From Phytoactinopolyspora endophytica (GTDB lineage Bacteria > Actinomycetota > Actinomycetes > Jiangellales > Jiangellaceae), in the NCBI RefSeq assembly GCF_004138495.1, contig NZ_ML142853.1:75824-93654 (forward strand): DNA of 17,831 bases, written 5' to 3'. The translations under genes and the position numbers were made by a program. The notes below the pieces were generated by a model. The model did no database searches, was not told the DNA's origin, and saw nothing but the letters and a program-made list of their open reading frames with translations. Within the stretch, counting starts at the first letter, position 1. Each line of letters starts with the position of its first letter. Shown piece after piece: positions 1-6,635 of this stretch.

Positions 1-1186
1 CGCTACGGCACGCGGCTATGTGTGCGCGAAGGTCGGCAGGTACGTCGACGCCTCGCTTAGCCAGCACGGCCAGGATCGCTCGTGCCGCGCCCTCTGCCCT
101 GCTCCGCTCGCGGAAGCGGTAGAGAAACTCCGATCTGACGTCATATGTCACCCTCACCATCCGAGCTTCCAACAGTGACCAGACGGTGTGAGGCAACGCC
201 TCACCGAGGATGTCGGCGTACATAGCAGCACGGTTGAAGTCGACGGTGTCCAAGACGCACACCACCGCATCAAGCACCTCGCTATTCTTGATCGCGGCGC
301 CGTACGCCATTGCAGACAAGATCACCAGTTCTGGGACGCGCCTGGACCGTTCGGCATCATTCACGGCTAGAACGGCCTCTGGCCTCAACACCGGCGGAGA
401 CAAGACAACGCAGCTCTCGCCTAGCCCGGCCAGCGCCTCGCGCGAACTCGAACCGAGCTCGTCGGCGCACGCCACCAATAACACCGCTGGACAATTCAAC
501 TGCGCCTGAACGGACGCCAGGTATCTCGACAAGATATTCGCTTCGCGCGTTGGCTCCAGGCCGCAATTCTGCCAGTAGAAATACACCGGCACGGCTAATA
601 CCGGCGCTCCCCACGCTCCGGACAACACGGCCGTGCGATCAGGGAATCGGAACGTAGGTTCATCGTTGCGCAGCGAGTCATCGTCGAAATGGCGGTAAGC
701 CAACCGTGCATGCCGGAACTCGGGCACCGGCATACCAAATAGTTCGGAAATTAGATCCGCGGCAAGTGCTGGCCGGAACTCAAGCATATTCATCAAGCCG
801 CCCCGCAGGATATCCGACGAGAAGGCGCCACTACCGACGTGCACATAGTCACATGGATCTAACTTGACAACGTCCTCATCATCATGGCCATCACCGCACT
901 GGCCCATACTCGCAATTGACCCGCCAGAGTCCCGATCACCGAGTACATCATCTATGGATTCGGCAGTCATGGCACGCTCGAGCCAGACGCGGATCTGGCC
1001 CCTGTTGCTGCACTTGGTAATCCGTGATTCCGCTGATTCCGGCACTTCGATGCCACGGGCCTTCAGGATCTGCAAGAGTCCCTCAGCCATTCCTCGTGCC
1101 TTGGCCCCCGCCCACAGGAAGGCCTTAGACTCCATTTCCCACCTGGCATCCGACTTGAGCTTGAATTCATCGTTCAACGTGATCAT
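1..1186 (-). CDS. Rpn/transposase-like (PD-(D/E)XK-type) family protein, 3' end beyond window
   Basis: One uninterrupted frame of 395 codons runs off the left edge, so the C-terminus is missing. The ATG at 1186 directly follows an in-frame TAG and has GGAGG 11 nt upstream, which fixes the start. Residues 130-395 match by eye the actinomycete family annotated as Rpn-family or transposase-like nucleases: MLEFRPALAADLISELFG (134-151), QLNCPAVLLVAC, PELVILSAMAYG, then a helical tail with RAEGAARAILAVLAKRG. Family members usually show a D...ExQ nuclease core (VEVQ followed by WPxY). Here D183 may remain, but the ExQ position reads VPVYFYWQ, so the catalytic Glu looks lost. Residues 20-84 resemble the family's C-terminal tail (LLQILKARGIEVPE), which makes an internal duplication. 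AT-ending codons (TTA, CTA, ATA, AAT) are commoner than in neighbours, suggesting transfer. The role is unknown; loss of nuclease activity is inferred. Confidence 0.75.
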   Translation of the reverse strand, partial: MITLNDEFKLKSDARWEMESKAFLWAGAKARGMAEGLLQILKARGIEVPESAESRITKCSNRGQIRVWLERAMTAESIDDVLGDRDSGGSIASMGQCGDGHDDEDVVKLDPCDYVHVGSGAFSSDILRGGLMNMLEFRPALAADLISELFGMPVPEFRHARLAYRHFDDDSLRNDEPTFRFPDRTAVLSGAWGAPVLAVPVYFYWQNCGLEPTREANILSRYLASVQAQLNCPAVLLVACADELGSSSREALAGLGESCVVLSPPVLRPEAVLAVNDAERSRRVPELVILSAMAYGAAIKNSEVLDAVVCVLDTVDFNRAAMYADILGEALPHTVWSLLEARMVRVTYDVRSEFLYRFRERSRAEGAARAILAVLAKRGVDVPADLRAHIAACRS

Positions 1187-1409
1187 CTATTACGACACCT
1201 CCGTCGCCGTCCCGGAACGCACCTTGCGCCTCCGGCACGATGATGTCGAGCCCGATCTCGCGACCCTGCTCCCGACGTCGCCCTTGCGCTCTCGGAAGCG
1301 CTAGGAATCATTGCAACAATGGCGCTAAGTCGATCGCTGAAACGCTTGCCACAAAAGGACTCATTCTCACCGCCCACGACGGCATATCCGTTCATCGTTA
1401 TGGGCCTGC

Positions 1410-2060
1410 TCACCGATCCCGATCCGTTGGGACGGTCCGGCTTCGTTCTATGAGGGCAGTGACTGCTTTGCGTCCTCGATCGATCACGTGCCGGTCGCCG
1501 AAGAGAACGAAGTGGTAGTTGCTGAGCTCGAGACAGGCCTGCAGTTCAAAGGCCAGCTGGCTCGGGTCCAGGTCCGCCGCTATTTCACCTTGCCGCTGCG
1601 CCTTTCGAGTCTCATCCGCTAGCCCTTCCTGCCAGGCCCGCTCCCCTGCAAGCGCCAGGTCGTGGATGGGACCGGAGCGTGCGTCCATCTCCGCGAGCAG
1701 CGAGGCGAAGAAACAACCACCCGGAAAGACCGCCCGCTCCACGTAGCAGAGATAAGCATCAGCCAGGGCCCGAAGTCTGCTCGCCCCCTCGGGAGCATCG
1801 AGAGCAGGACGCATGACCTCACGCTCGAAGATGGCCCGCGCCTCGGCGACGGTCTCGAGCTGAAGTTGTGTCTTTGAGCCGAAGTGTGCGTACACGCCGC
1901 TCTTACTGACACCGAGCTCCTCGGCCAGGCGCCCGATCGTGAGCCCTTCAATACCCTCCACCGACGCGAGCCGGGCGGCGTGCTCCAGGATCACGCCGTG
2001 CGTGCGCTGGCCGTCGCTGCGTCGGCCACGCTCGGATCCCGCAGTATCTGGAATCGACAC
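1410..2060 (-). CDS. TetR/AcrR family transcriptional regulator
   Basis: Dimeric DNA-binding repressor of 216 residues, a usual length for the family. The helix-turn-helix lies at about residues 37-62, with GLTIGRLAEELGVSKSGVYA and then HFGSKTQL, the classic TetR signature. The C-terminal ligand and dimer domain (about 85-210) is divergent, so no ligand can be named. I chose the GTG at 2060: a longer TTG start at 2117 would place the operator region inside the gene. GTG lacks a Shine-Dalgarno sequence but has TATCTT 7 nt upstream, which suits a leaderless transcript. It is divergent from the hydrolase at 2148, 87 nt away, with a dyad between them. By analogy with other divergent TetR pairs it probably represses itself and that hydrolase; this is inference. 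Confidence 0.93.
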   Translation of the reverse strand: MSIPDTAGSERGRRSDGQRTHGVILEHAARLASVEGIEGLTIGRLAEELGVSKSGVYAHFGSKTQLQLETVAEARAIFEREVMRPALDAPEGASRLRALADAYLCYVERAVFPGGCFFASLLAEMDARSGPIHDLALAGERAWQEGLADETRKAQRQGEIAADLDPSQLAFELQACLELSNYHFVLFGDRHVIDRGRKAVTALIERSRTVPTDRDR

Positions 2061-2063
2061 TTG

Positions 2064-2095
2064 ACTAAAGATAGCACGAGCGTTCAGTCTAGAGT
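2064..2095. promoter_or_regulatory. Candidate TetR operator (interrupted dyad)
   Basis: A 32-bp interrupted inverted repeat is centred between 2079 and 2080: ACT (2064-2066) pairs with AGT (2093-2095), AGA (2069-2071) with TCT (2088-2090), G2074 with C2085, and ACG (2076-2078) with CGT (2081-2083). The core CACGAGCGTTC is of the kind bound by TetR-family dimers. It covers the proposed -10 of tetR and a TAGAGT box (2090-2095) facing the hydrolase, so one bound dimer could block both directions. The site is seen in sequence; binding is inferred. Confidence 0.5.
2068..2073 (-). promoter_or_regulatory. Candidate -10 box of leaderless tetR
   Basis: TATCTT on the minus strand fits TANNNT and ends 7 nt before the GTG at 2060. 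Transcription would begin at or next to the start codon. No ribosome site lies in between. Confidence 0.45.
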
Positions 2096-2147
2096 ATAGA
2101 TCGCACGGGCGTGCCAACTAAGCCGCCGCGACCCAAGGAGGTGCACC

Positions 2148-3011
2148 GTGTCTGATGAAATCCCCACCACGGCCCAGAGCGCGAGTACGGCGGGCATGCC
2201 AATACTGCGCGTAGAGGAAGCGGGCAGCGGACCTCCCCTCATTCTCGTCCACGGCAGCTGGGATGACCGACATGTGTGGGAGCTGGTCGTGGACAGCCTG
2301 ACGCCGCACTTCCATGTGGTCACGTACGACCGACGTGGCCATACGGATAGCCACGATGGGCCCACACCCGGCACGCGGCACGACGACGAGGACGACCTGG
2401 CCGGACTGATCAACGATCTCGACCTGACACCGGCGAACGTGGTCGGCAACTCCTTCGGAGCATCCATCGCCCTCGGCCTGGCGGCACGACGGCCCGAACT
2501 GTTCAATTCGCTATGCGTACACGAGCCACCATTACTGACCCTTGCAGCCGACCAACCCGCCGTAGCGGAGGTCAGCGCCGCCCTGCACTCCGTGTGCCAG
2601 CTCATCGAGGGAGACAACACTGGCGCCGCTGCCCGCGACTTCGTCGAGAATGTGGCCCTCGGCCCAGGCGCATGGAAGGCCATGCCAGCGCAGGAGCGCG
2701 CCTCGATGATCACCAACGCACCCACCTTCGCCGGTGAGCAGCGCGATCCGGGCTGGGCCGACATCGACCTCGCCGCCTTGAGGGCCCTTGATCTCCCGGT
2801 CCTCCTCACTCAAGGCGACCAAAGCCCGCCGTTCTTCTCCACAGTCGTCACGCGACTAGCGACGACAATCCACACCGCACAAGTCGAGACATTGCCCGGA
2901 GCCGGGCACGTGCCACAAGCCACGCACCCCGCCGAATACGCCACGCTTGTGCACCGTTTCGCGGCCAGCGTCATCGCCGGGCAACTGCGAGCATCAACGT
3001 CGGAGCGGTAG
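2148..3011 (+). CDS. Alpha/beta hydrolase
   Basis: Single-domain alpha/beta hydrolase of 287 residues, likely a cytoplasmic esterase or related C-X bond hydrolase; the substrate cannot be read. The oxyanion turn is LILVHGSW (about 31-38), the nucleophile elbow GNSFGAS places Ser102, the acid is Asp224 in TQGDQSPP and the base is His254 in GAGHVPQ, so the triad is complete. There is no signal peptide or membrane segment. The GTG start at 2148 has a perfect AAGGAGG (2135-2141) 6 nt upstream. It is divergent from the TetR gene and is its most likely target. The 3' end abuts a cytidine deaminase remnant on the other strand, so an old rearrangement may have joined them, although the hydrolase itself looks whole. 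Confidence 0.93.
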   Translation: MSDEIPTTAQSASTAGMPILRVEEAGSGPPLILVHGSWDDRHVWELVVDSLTPHFHVVTYDRRGHTDSHDGPTPGTRHDDEDDLAGLINDLDLTPANVVGNSFGASIALGLAARRPELFNSLCVHEPPLLTLAADQPAVAEVSAALHSVCQLIEGDNTGAAARDFVENVALGPGAWKAMPAQERASMITNAPTFAGEQRDPGWADIDLAALRALDLPVLLTQGDQSPPFFSTVVTRLATTIHTAQVETLPGAGHVPQATHPAEYATLVHRFAASVIAGQLRASTSER

Positions 3012-3177
3012 CGAGCCCAAACATGTGTCCGTCTTCTGTTCGGACTGCGGCTCCCATGGTGTGCACGCCATCCTCGTCTGCGCCGGCATCAGTATTCGCA
3101 TCGATCGTGATGCGCGCGAGTTCGACGAGTTCCCACTCGACGGCGGTGAGCTCACGAGCGGATGTGGGGAAAGACAT
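2971..3177 (-). pseudogene. Cytidine deaminase N-terminal remnant
   Basis: From an ATG at 3177 the minus strand reads ELTAVEWELVELARITIDAN, then a segment ending GVHTMGAAVRTEDGHMFGL. This is the usual opening of small actinomycete cytidine deaminases (helix, then HTVGAALRTxDGRxFTG). After about position 3010 the similarity stops and the frame runs on into the 3' end of the plus-strand hydrolase as unrelated residues. The zinc-binding segments (HAE/CAE and PCxxC) are absent, so it could not be active. It is read as a 3'-truncated pseudogene; the assignment rests on about 55 residues. Confidence 0.5.
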
Positions 3178-3238
3178 GCAAGGCATTGTGGCACCCGCAG
3201 CGTCGTCATCCACTCCTTCTCCCGGGGCTCGACAGTCT

Positions 3239-3679
3239 TTAGCCTGGCCTATTCGCTACGCTCAGCGCGACGTCAACGATGTCCGCCCGGGGTTGCCGCG
3301 TGACGACGTCGCCGATCGGCATCCACGTCGCGAAGTCCGTCGAACCACCAACCTCGGTGGTGCCGAGCGTTCCACCAGTCACGGTGGCGGCGAACAACAT
3401 CCGGACGGACTTGTAAGGGCGACCATGACGTCCGTCGGGAGTCGTGAAGCTGTGCGACCCCAGCGGAGCGCCCACAGCGACGACGTAACCCGTCTCCTCG
3501 AACACTTCGCGAGCGACCGCATCTTCGAGGGACTCCTCATATTCGACGCCGCCGCCGGGCAACGACCAGCACGGGTCCCCATGCCTTTGACCGTTGTACC
3601 AGGTGAGCAGCATTCGATCAGTTTCGTCCACGATGACGGCGTAGGCGGCGAGTCGCGTGTCGTACTCCGTGAAATCCAC
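3239..3679 (-). CDS. NUDIX hydrolase
   Basis: A 146-residue single-domain Nudix enzyme that would hydrolyse a nucleoside diphosphate linked to another moiety; the substrate is not predictable. The Nudix box is complete: G43, E49, then R57-E58-V59-F60-E61-E62-T63-G64-Y65, with the metal-binding REVFEE core. Ahead of it lies WSLPGGGVE, typical of MutT-like members. The start is GTG at 3679; it lacks a Shine-Dalgarno sequence but has TAGCGT 6 nt upstream, so a leaderless mRNA is likely. It lies downstream of nothing on its strand and is divergent from the dehydratase across a 449-nt gap. Its 3' end is 62 nt from the deaminase remnant, on the same strand. A damaged-nucleotide clean-up role is possible but unproven. 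Confidence 0.93.
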   Translation of the reverse strand: MDFTEYDTRLAAYAVIVDETDRMLLTWYNGQRHGDPCWSLPGGGVEYEESLEDAVAREVFEETGYVVAVGAPLGSHSFTTPDGRHGRPYKSVRMLFAATVTGGTLGTTEVGGSTDFATWMPIGDVVTRQPRADIVDVALSVANRPG

Positions 3680-3685
3680 AAGCCA

Positions 3686-3691
3686 ACGCTA
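3686..3691 (-). promoter_or_regulatory. Candidate -10 box of leaderless NUDIX gene
   Basis: TAGCGT (TANNNT) on the minus strand lies 6 nt before the GTG at 3679. No clear -35 or ribosome site was seen. Confidence 0.4.
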
Positions 3692-3795
3692 CTGAACCAC
3701 GGATCTCGTGGAACGAGAGTTCACCGGACGCAGCTCACCGGCGACCGCCATGCGCGCCGGCCCGAACAGTGTCGACGTTCCAGAAGGAGGATTCG

Positions 3796-3822
3796 TTGAC
3801 GACGACGGTCACCTCCCCATGA
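3796..3822 (+). CDS. Possible 8-codon leader ORF (MTTTVTSP)
   Basis: A TTG start sits 5 nt after a perfect AAGGAGG and reads MTTTVTSP before a TGA. Four of eight residues are Thr. The stop overlaps the next ATG as ATGA, the arrangement used for translational coupling. It may be a leader peptide or the broken 5' end of a lost gene. No homologue is recognised. Confidence 0.25.
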   Translation: MTTTVTSP

Positions 3823-3873
3823 TCATCAACGGGCAGACCGGCCATACTGCGGCCAACGGTTGATGATCATGGG
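3816..3873. repeat. 15-bp perfect inverted repeat, 28-nt loop
   Basis: CCCATGATCATCAAC (3816-3830) is exactly reverse-complemented at 3859-3873. The 28-nt loop carries two GGCC blocks that could form an inner stem. No T-run follows, so it is not a standard intrinsic terminator. Confidence 0.8.
3819..3863 (+). CDS. Possible 14-codon ORF coupled to the preceding leader
   Basis: Starts in the ATGA overlap and reads MIINGQTGHTAANG. Its ATG lies in the left arm of the 3816-3873 inverted repeat and its TGA in the right arm, so the whole ORF is enclosed by the hairpin. Function unknown; it may equally be a gene remnant. Confidence 0.2.
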   Translation: MIINGQTGHTAANG

Positions 3874-3906
3874 AAATCATGGCGACAGCTCCGGAGACCC
3901 CAAGAC

Positions 3907-3955
3907 AGCGAACGACATTGCGGTCGTCTCCACGACCACAATGCATGCTCTTGTC
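3907..3955. repeat. 49-bp palindromic dispersed repeat, copy 1
   Basis: Identical at 46 of 49 positions to 9404-9452. It contains a hairpin with arms CATTGCGGTCGT and ACGACCACAATG (one C/A mismatch, which becomes a G-U pair in minus-strand RNA), followed by CATGCTCTTGTC. It lies between divergent genes, so it is not placed as a terminator for either. It resembles a REP or MITE-like element. Confidence 0.8.
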
Positions 3956-4128
3956 GTGAATGGCCGGGCTCCCACTATCCGGAAAACCCTCTTGCCAGTC
4001 CTTCTCGTCAGTGGAAGCGTCCCCGAGCAACTACACCATCGGCTGTGCTGTGCCGAACGCTAGGGCAGTGCCGATCGGTGGAGCCGCGCCTGACCGAGAC
4101 CGTCACCGACGACGACCGAGGAGAACGT

Positions 4129-5823
4129 ATGAAGCTGCGCAGCAACTTTCCCGCGAACAGTGCGCACGCCGTGACCCGCCGCGCACAGTGGGTGTCGCTC
4201 GGGATCGATCCTGCGGAGCTGGAGCGCCCGAAGGTGGCGATCGTCAACACCTCGAACGACCTCGCGGCATGCTTCGCCCACCTCGACGACATCGTCGTCG
4301 TGCTCAAGGAAGAGCTGCATGCGCTCGGGATGCTGCCCTTCGAGATCCGCACGGCAGCACCCTCGGACTTCATCACCAACGCCGGTCGCGGAGGCCGCTA
4401 CGTCCTGACCGCCCGAGACGTCATGGTCAACGACATCGAGGTCATGGTGGAAGGCGCACAGCTCGACGCCATGATCTGCCTGAGCTCGTGTGACAAGACC
4501 ACCCCCGCACACCTCATGGCGGCCGGCCGGCTTAACGTGCCCACGGTCATCGTGCCGTGCGGATACCAGCGCAGTGGCCTCTCCGAAGGCGGTGAATCCG
4601 ACGTCGAGGAGGTCTTCCTCCGCGCCGCACAGCAGGCCCTCGACGGCAAGGTCGACGAGTCCCTGACCCGCCTCGCCGACGGCGCCATCCGCGGCCCGGG
4701 GGTGTGCTCCGGCCTCGCCACCGCGAACTCCATGCACATGGCCGCCGAGGCTCTCGGCATGGCGGTCACCGGGGCGGCGCCCGTCCGGGCTACCAGCGAC
4801 CGGATGTGGGACAACGTCCGTCGGGCCGCACGCGCGATCACGAGCCTGGTTGAACGTGAGGTGCGCCCCCGAGACATCATCACCGCGGGTTCGATCACCA
4901 ACGCGGTCCGGACGATGCTCGCCGTCGGCGGATCGATCAACACGGTCAAGCATCTTCAGGCTGTCGCCGTCGAGGCAGGCCTAGACGTCGACGTCTGGGA
5001 CGCCTACCGAGTCCTCGGCCGCGAGACACCGACGCTCTGCTCCATCCGCCCGAACGGCCCGCACCTCATCGAGGCGCTCGAGGACGCCGGCGGCGCCGCG
5101 ACTGTGCTGCACGAGCTCCTCCCCCTGCTCGACGGGGAACAGCTCACCGTCGACGGGGGCACCATCAAGCAGAACGCCACCGCGGCCCGCCCCGGCGACG
5201 GCACCGTCATCCGCAGTCTCGACGGTCCCTTCTCGACAGACCCGTCGATCGTGGTCCTGCGTGGCACACTCGCCAAGGAAGGCGCCGTCGTCAAACGCCC
5301 CATCCCCGACCCCGGCCCGCGTCGATTCCGCGGCCCGGCCAAGATCTTCCACTCCCGCGAAGAAGGCGTCGCGGCCGTGGTCGACGGCAAAATCGAAGCC
5401 GGGGACGTCACGATCATCCGCGGCATCGGGGTCACCGGCGGCCCAGCCATGGGAATGATCTCGGCGTTCATCTTCGCCCTCGACGGCCGCGGCCTCGCCT
5501 CCTCGGTCGCCGTCATCACCGATGGCCAGATGAGCGGCCTGGTCAACCACGGAATCGGAGTCGGCGAAGTCTCTCCCGAAGCCGCCGGTGGCGGCGCCCT
5601 CGGACTCATCCAAGACGGCGACCTCATCGAGATCGACCTCGAAGAAGGTCGCCTCGACGTCCTCGTCGACCCCGACGAGCTGGCCGCCAGACCACCGTTC
5701 GTCCCGCAGGAACAGGTCGAGACCAACGGTGTCCTCGACCAGTACCGCGCCACCGTCCAATCACTCGCCTGCGGCGCCGTCCTCTGCGCCCGCCCCGGCC
5801 CGACCCCAGCGCAGGCCCAATGA
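4129..5823 (+). CDS. IlvD/Edd family dehydratase (dihydroxy-acid or sugar-acid dehydratase)
   Basis: Iron-sulfur, Mg-dependent dehydratase of 564 residues, the usual family length; it removes water from a 2,3-dihydroxy acid to give a 2-keto acid. Expected cluster cysteines are C48 (NDLAACFAHLD), C121 (CDKTTPAH, with K123 as the carbamylated-Lys position) and C193 (GPGVCSGLATANSM). D80 is a likely Mg ligand. The C-terminal swivelling domain shows RGIGVTGGPAMGMI and TDGQMSGLVNHGIGVG. The start is the ATG at 4129 with GAGGAG upstream; a longer GTG-type frame exists but lacks this site. It could be IlvD in branched-chain amino acid synthesis, but no ilv genes adjoin and CDKTTPA differs slightly from CDKTTPG. 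A sugar-acid dehydratase is equally possible, so no symbol is given. Confidence 0.93.
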   Translation: MKLRSNFPANSAHAVTRRAQWVSLGIDPAELERPKVAIVNTSNDLAACFAHLDDIVVVLKEELHALGMLPFEIRTAAPSDFITNAGRGGRYVLTARDVMVNDIEVMVEGAQLDAMICLSSCDKTTPAHLMAAGRLNVPTVIVPCGYQRSGLSEGGESDVEEVFLRAAQQALDGKVDESLTRLADGAIRGPGVCSGLATANSMHMAAEALGMAVTGAAPVRATSDRMWDNVRRAARAITSLVEREVRPRDIITAGSITNAVRTMLAVGGSINTVKHLQAVAVEAGLDVDVWDAYRVLGRETPTLCSIRPNGPHLIEALEDAGGAATVLHELLPLLDGEQLTVDGGTIKQNATAARPGDGTVIRSLDGPFSTDPSIVVLRGTLAKEGAVVKRPIPDPGPRRFRGPAKIFHSREEGVAAVVDGKIEAGDVTIIRGIGVTGGPAMGMISAFIFALDGRGLASSVAVITDGQMSGLVNHGIGVGEVSPEAAGGGALGLIQDGDLIEIDLEEGRLDVLVDPDELAARPPFVPQEQVETNGVLDQYRATVQSLACGAVLCARPGPTPAQAQ

Positions 5824-5931
5824 ACCGTCGCCGCCCGACGATTCCGCCTGGAGGAGGGCCGCCTGCGCAACTTCCTCACCACCGAGACCGGCCCTTCGGA
5901 CGCCGTCGTGCTCTCTCGGCTGCTCGGCTGA
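5824..5931 (+). pseudogene. Short coding-like remnant after the dehydratase
   Basis: The 36 codons after the dehydratase stop, in its own frame, read ARRFRLEEGRLRNFLTTETG, then PSDAVVLSRLLG and TGA, with almost every third base G or C, as in real local genes. There is no start codon in frame. It looks like the 3' tail of a lost gene or of a longer ancestral reading frame. The family is not recognised. From 5932 to 6048 I see nothing else. Confidence 0.25.
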
Positions 5932-6048
5932 AGCGCGACACCCTTGTGCGGGGCAGCCGTCCTTGCACGCTTCCAGGTAGCGTAGGCCGCAGCGTCGCGT
6001 GTCGGTGGCAGACCGTGTCAGGCATGGAGGCGCCGGACTGAAGGGAGC

Positions 6049-6093
6049 ATGACGATGATGATCGTCGTCCCTTCGCCCTTCACCTGTGAGTGA
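6049..6093 (+). CDS. Possible 14-codon upstream ORF overlapping hemerythrin start
   Basis: ATG at 6049 has AAGGGAG just upstream and reads MTMMIVVPSPFTCE, then TGA. Its end overlaps the GTG of the hemerythrin frame at 6086, so ribosomes could re-initiate there, which has no ribosome site of its own. A 6-bp stem (GACGAT/ATCGTC) covers the first codons. It could be a leader or a chance frame. Confidence 0.3.
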   Translation: MTMMIVVPSPFTCE

Positions 6094-6557
6094 GGGCGAG
6101 AAGACCAGGCTCGTTGCCTGGAGCAAAGAGCTGCGCGCCGTCCACGACAGGCTGCGCGAAGCACTGACCGTGACCAGGCAGGCCCTGGCAGCCCGATGAG
6201 CCGGCAGAACGTGCGACCAGAGACCTGTTGCTGTTCTGTCACGGGTTCTGCACCGCCCTGACCGCCCACCACGAGGGCGAAGACCGTGCCCTGTTCCCAG
6301 CGATCGTCGAGCAGCACCCCGAGCTGCGCGAGACGCTGCACTACCTGCAGCAGGACCACTCGATGATCGCGCATCTGCTGGCCGATCTGCAGGCCGCCGT
6401 GGCCCGGGCCGCCCCGCCCGCCGGGCTGGACCGGCACCTGGAGGGTGTGGCGGCGATCATGGAGTCGCATTTCAGGTACGAGGAACGCCAGCTCCTGACT
6501 GTGCTGGAGAGCTTGGCGCTGAACGCCGATCCCCACGCCGTGCTGGGGCCCTTGTGA
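6086..6557 (+). pseudogene. Hemerythrin HHE domain protein, single frameshift
   Basis: Oxygen- or iron-binding four-helix protein of about 157 residues if repaired. The 5' part (GTG 6086) reads EKTRLVAWSKELRAVHDRLR and stops at TGA 6197-6199. The rest continues one base later from GAT at 6195 as DEPAERATRDLLLFCHGFC, then HHEGEDRALFPAI, QDHSMIAHLL and HFRYEERQLLTVLE. These hold the His and Glu ligands expected for a diiron site. Skipping one C in the CCC run at 6192-6194 restores one frame, so a single-base insertion (or sequencing error) explains the break. Without the first segment the protein would lack helix 1 and its His. The family is common as a stand-alone actinomycete gene; its role in redox or NO/oxygen sensing is not settled. 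Confidence 0.75.
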
Positions 6558-6623
6558 GTCCCCCAGCGCCGGGGAAGGACCCTGCACACCGCCCTTGTGA
6601 GTGGCGGAGTTTCCGGACGACGG

Positions 6624-6629
6624 GATAAT
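6624..6629 (+). promoter_or_regulatory. Candidate -10 box before winged-helix gene
   Basis: GATAAT ends 6 nt before the ATG at 6636. It matches TANNNT except for the first base. There is no Shine-Dalgarno sequence, so a leaderless mRNA is suggested. Confidence 0.35.
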
Positions 6630-6635
6630 GCCGGA

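Larger units (their letters stand above)
3680..4128. other. 449-nt intergenic region with nested hairpins
   Basis: Gap between the divergent NUDIX and IlvD/Edd genes. It holds no credible full-length gene. It contains an AAGGAGG site with two tiny overlapping ORFs (3796-3863), a 15-bp perfect inverted repeat (3816-3873) and one copy of a 49-bp palindromic repeat (3907-3955). The last 170 nt lead to the dehydratase start without a convincing promoter that I can recognise. Confidence 0.6.

Noticed and set aside
864..1304. Plus-strand frame of 146 codons
   Set aside because: It lies largely opposite the Rpn-like gene, which has family similarity and a ribosome site; the plus frame is Ser-rich and unrecognised.
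3809..4030. Minus-strand 73-codon frame through the intergenic hairpins
   Set aside because: It is made of the inverted repeat and the 49-bp palindrome read as codons; no start site or similarity.
4060..4953. Long minus-strand frames opposite the dehydratase (also 4981-5882)
   Set aside because: Shadows of a high-GC gene; Asp/Gly/Arg-rich with no family features.
5761..6126. Minus-strand Cys-rich stretch CGLRYLEACKDGCPAQGC
   Set aside because: The spacing resembles a zinc site, but the frame overlaps the ends of two better supported genes and has no ribosome site or known family.
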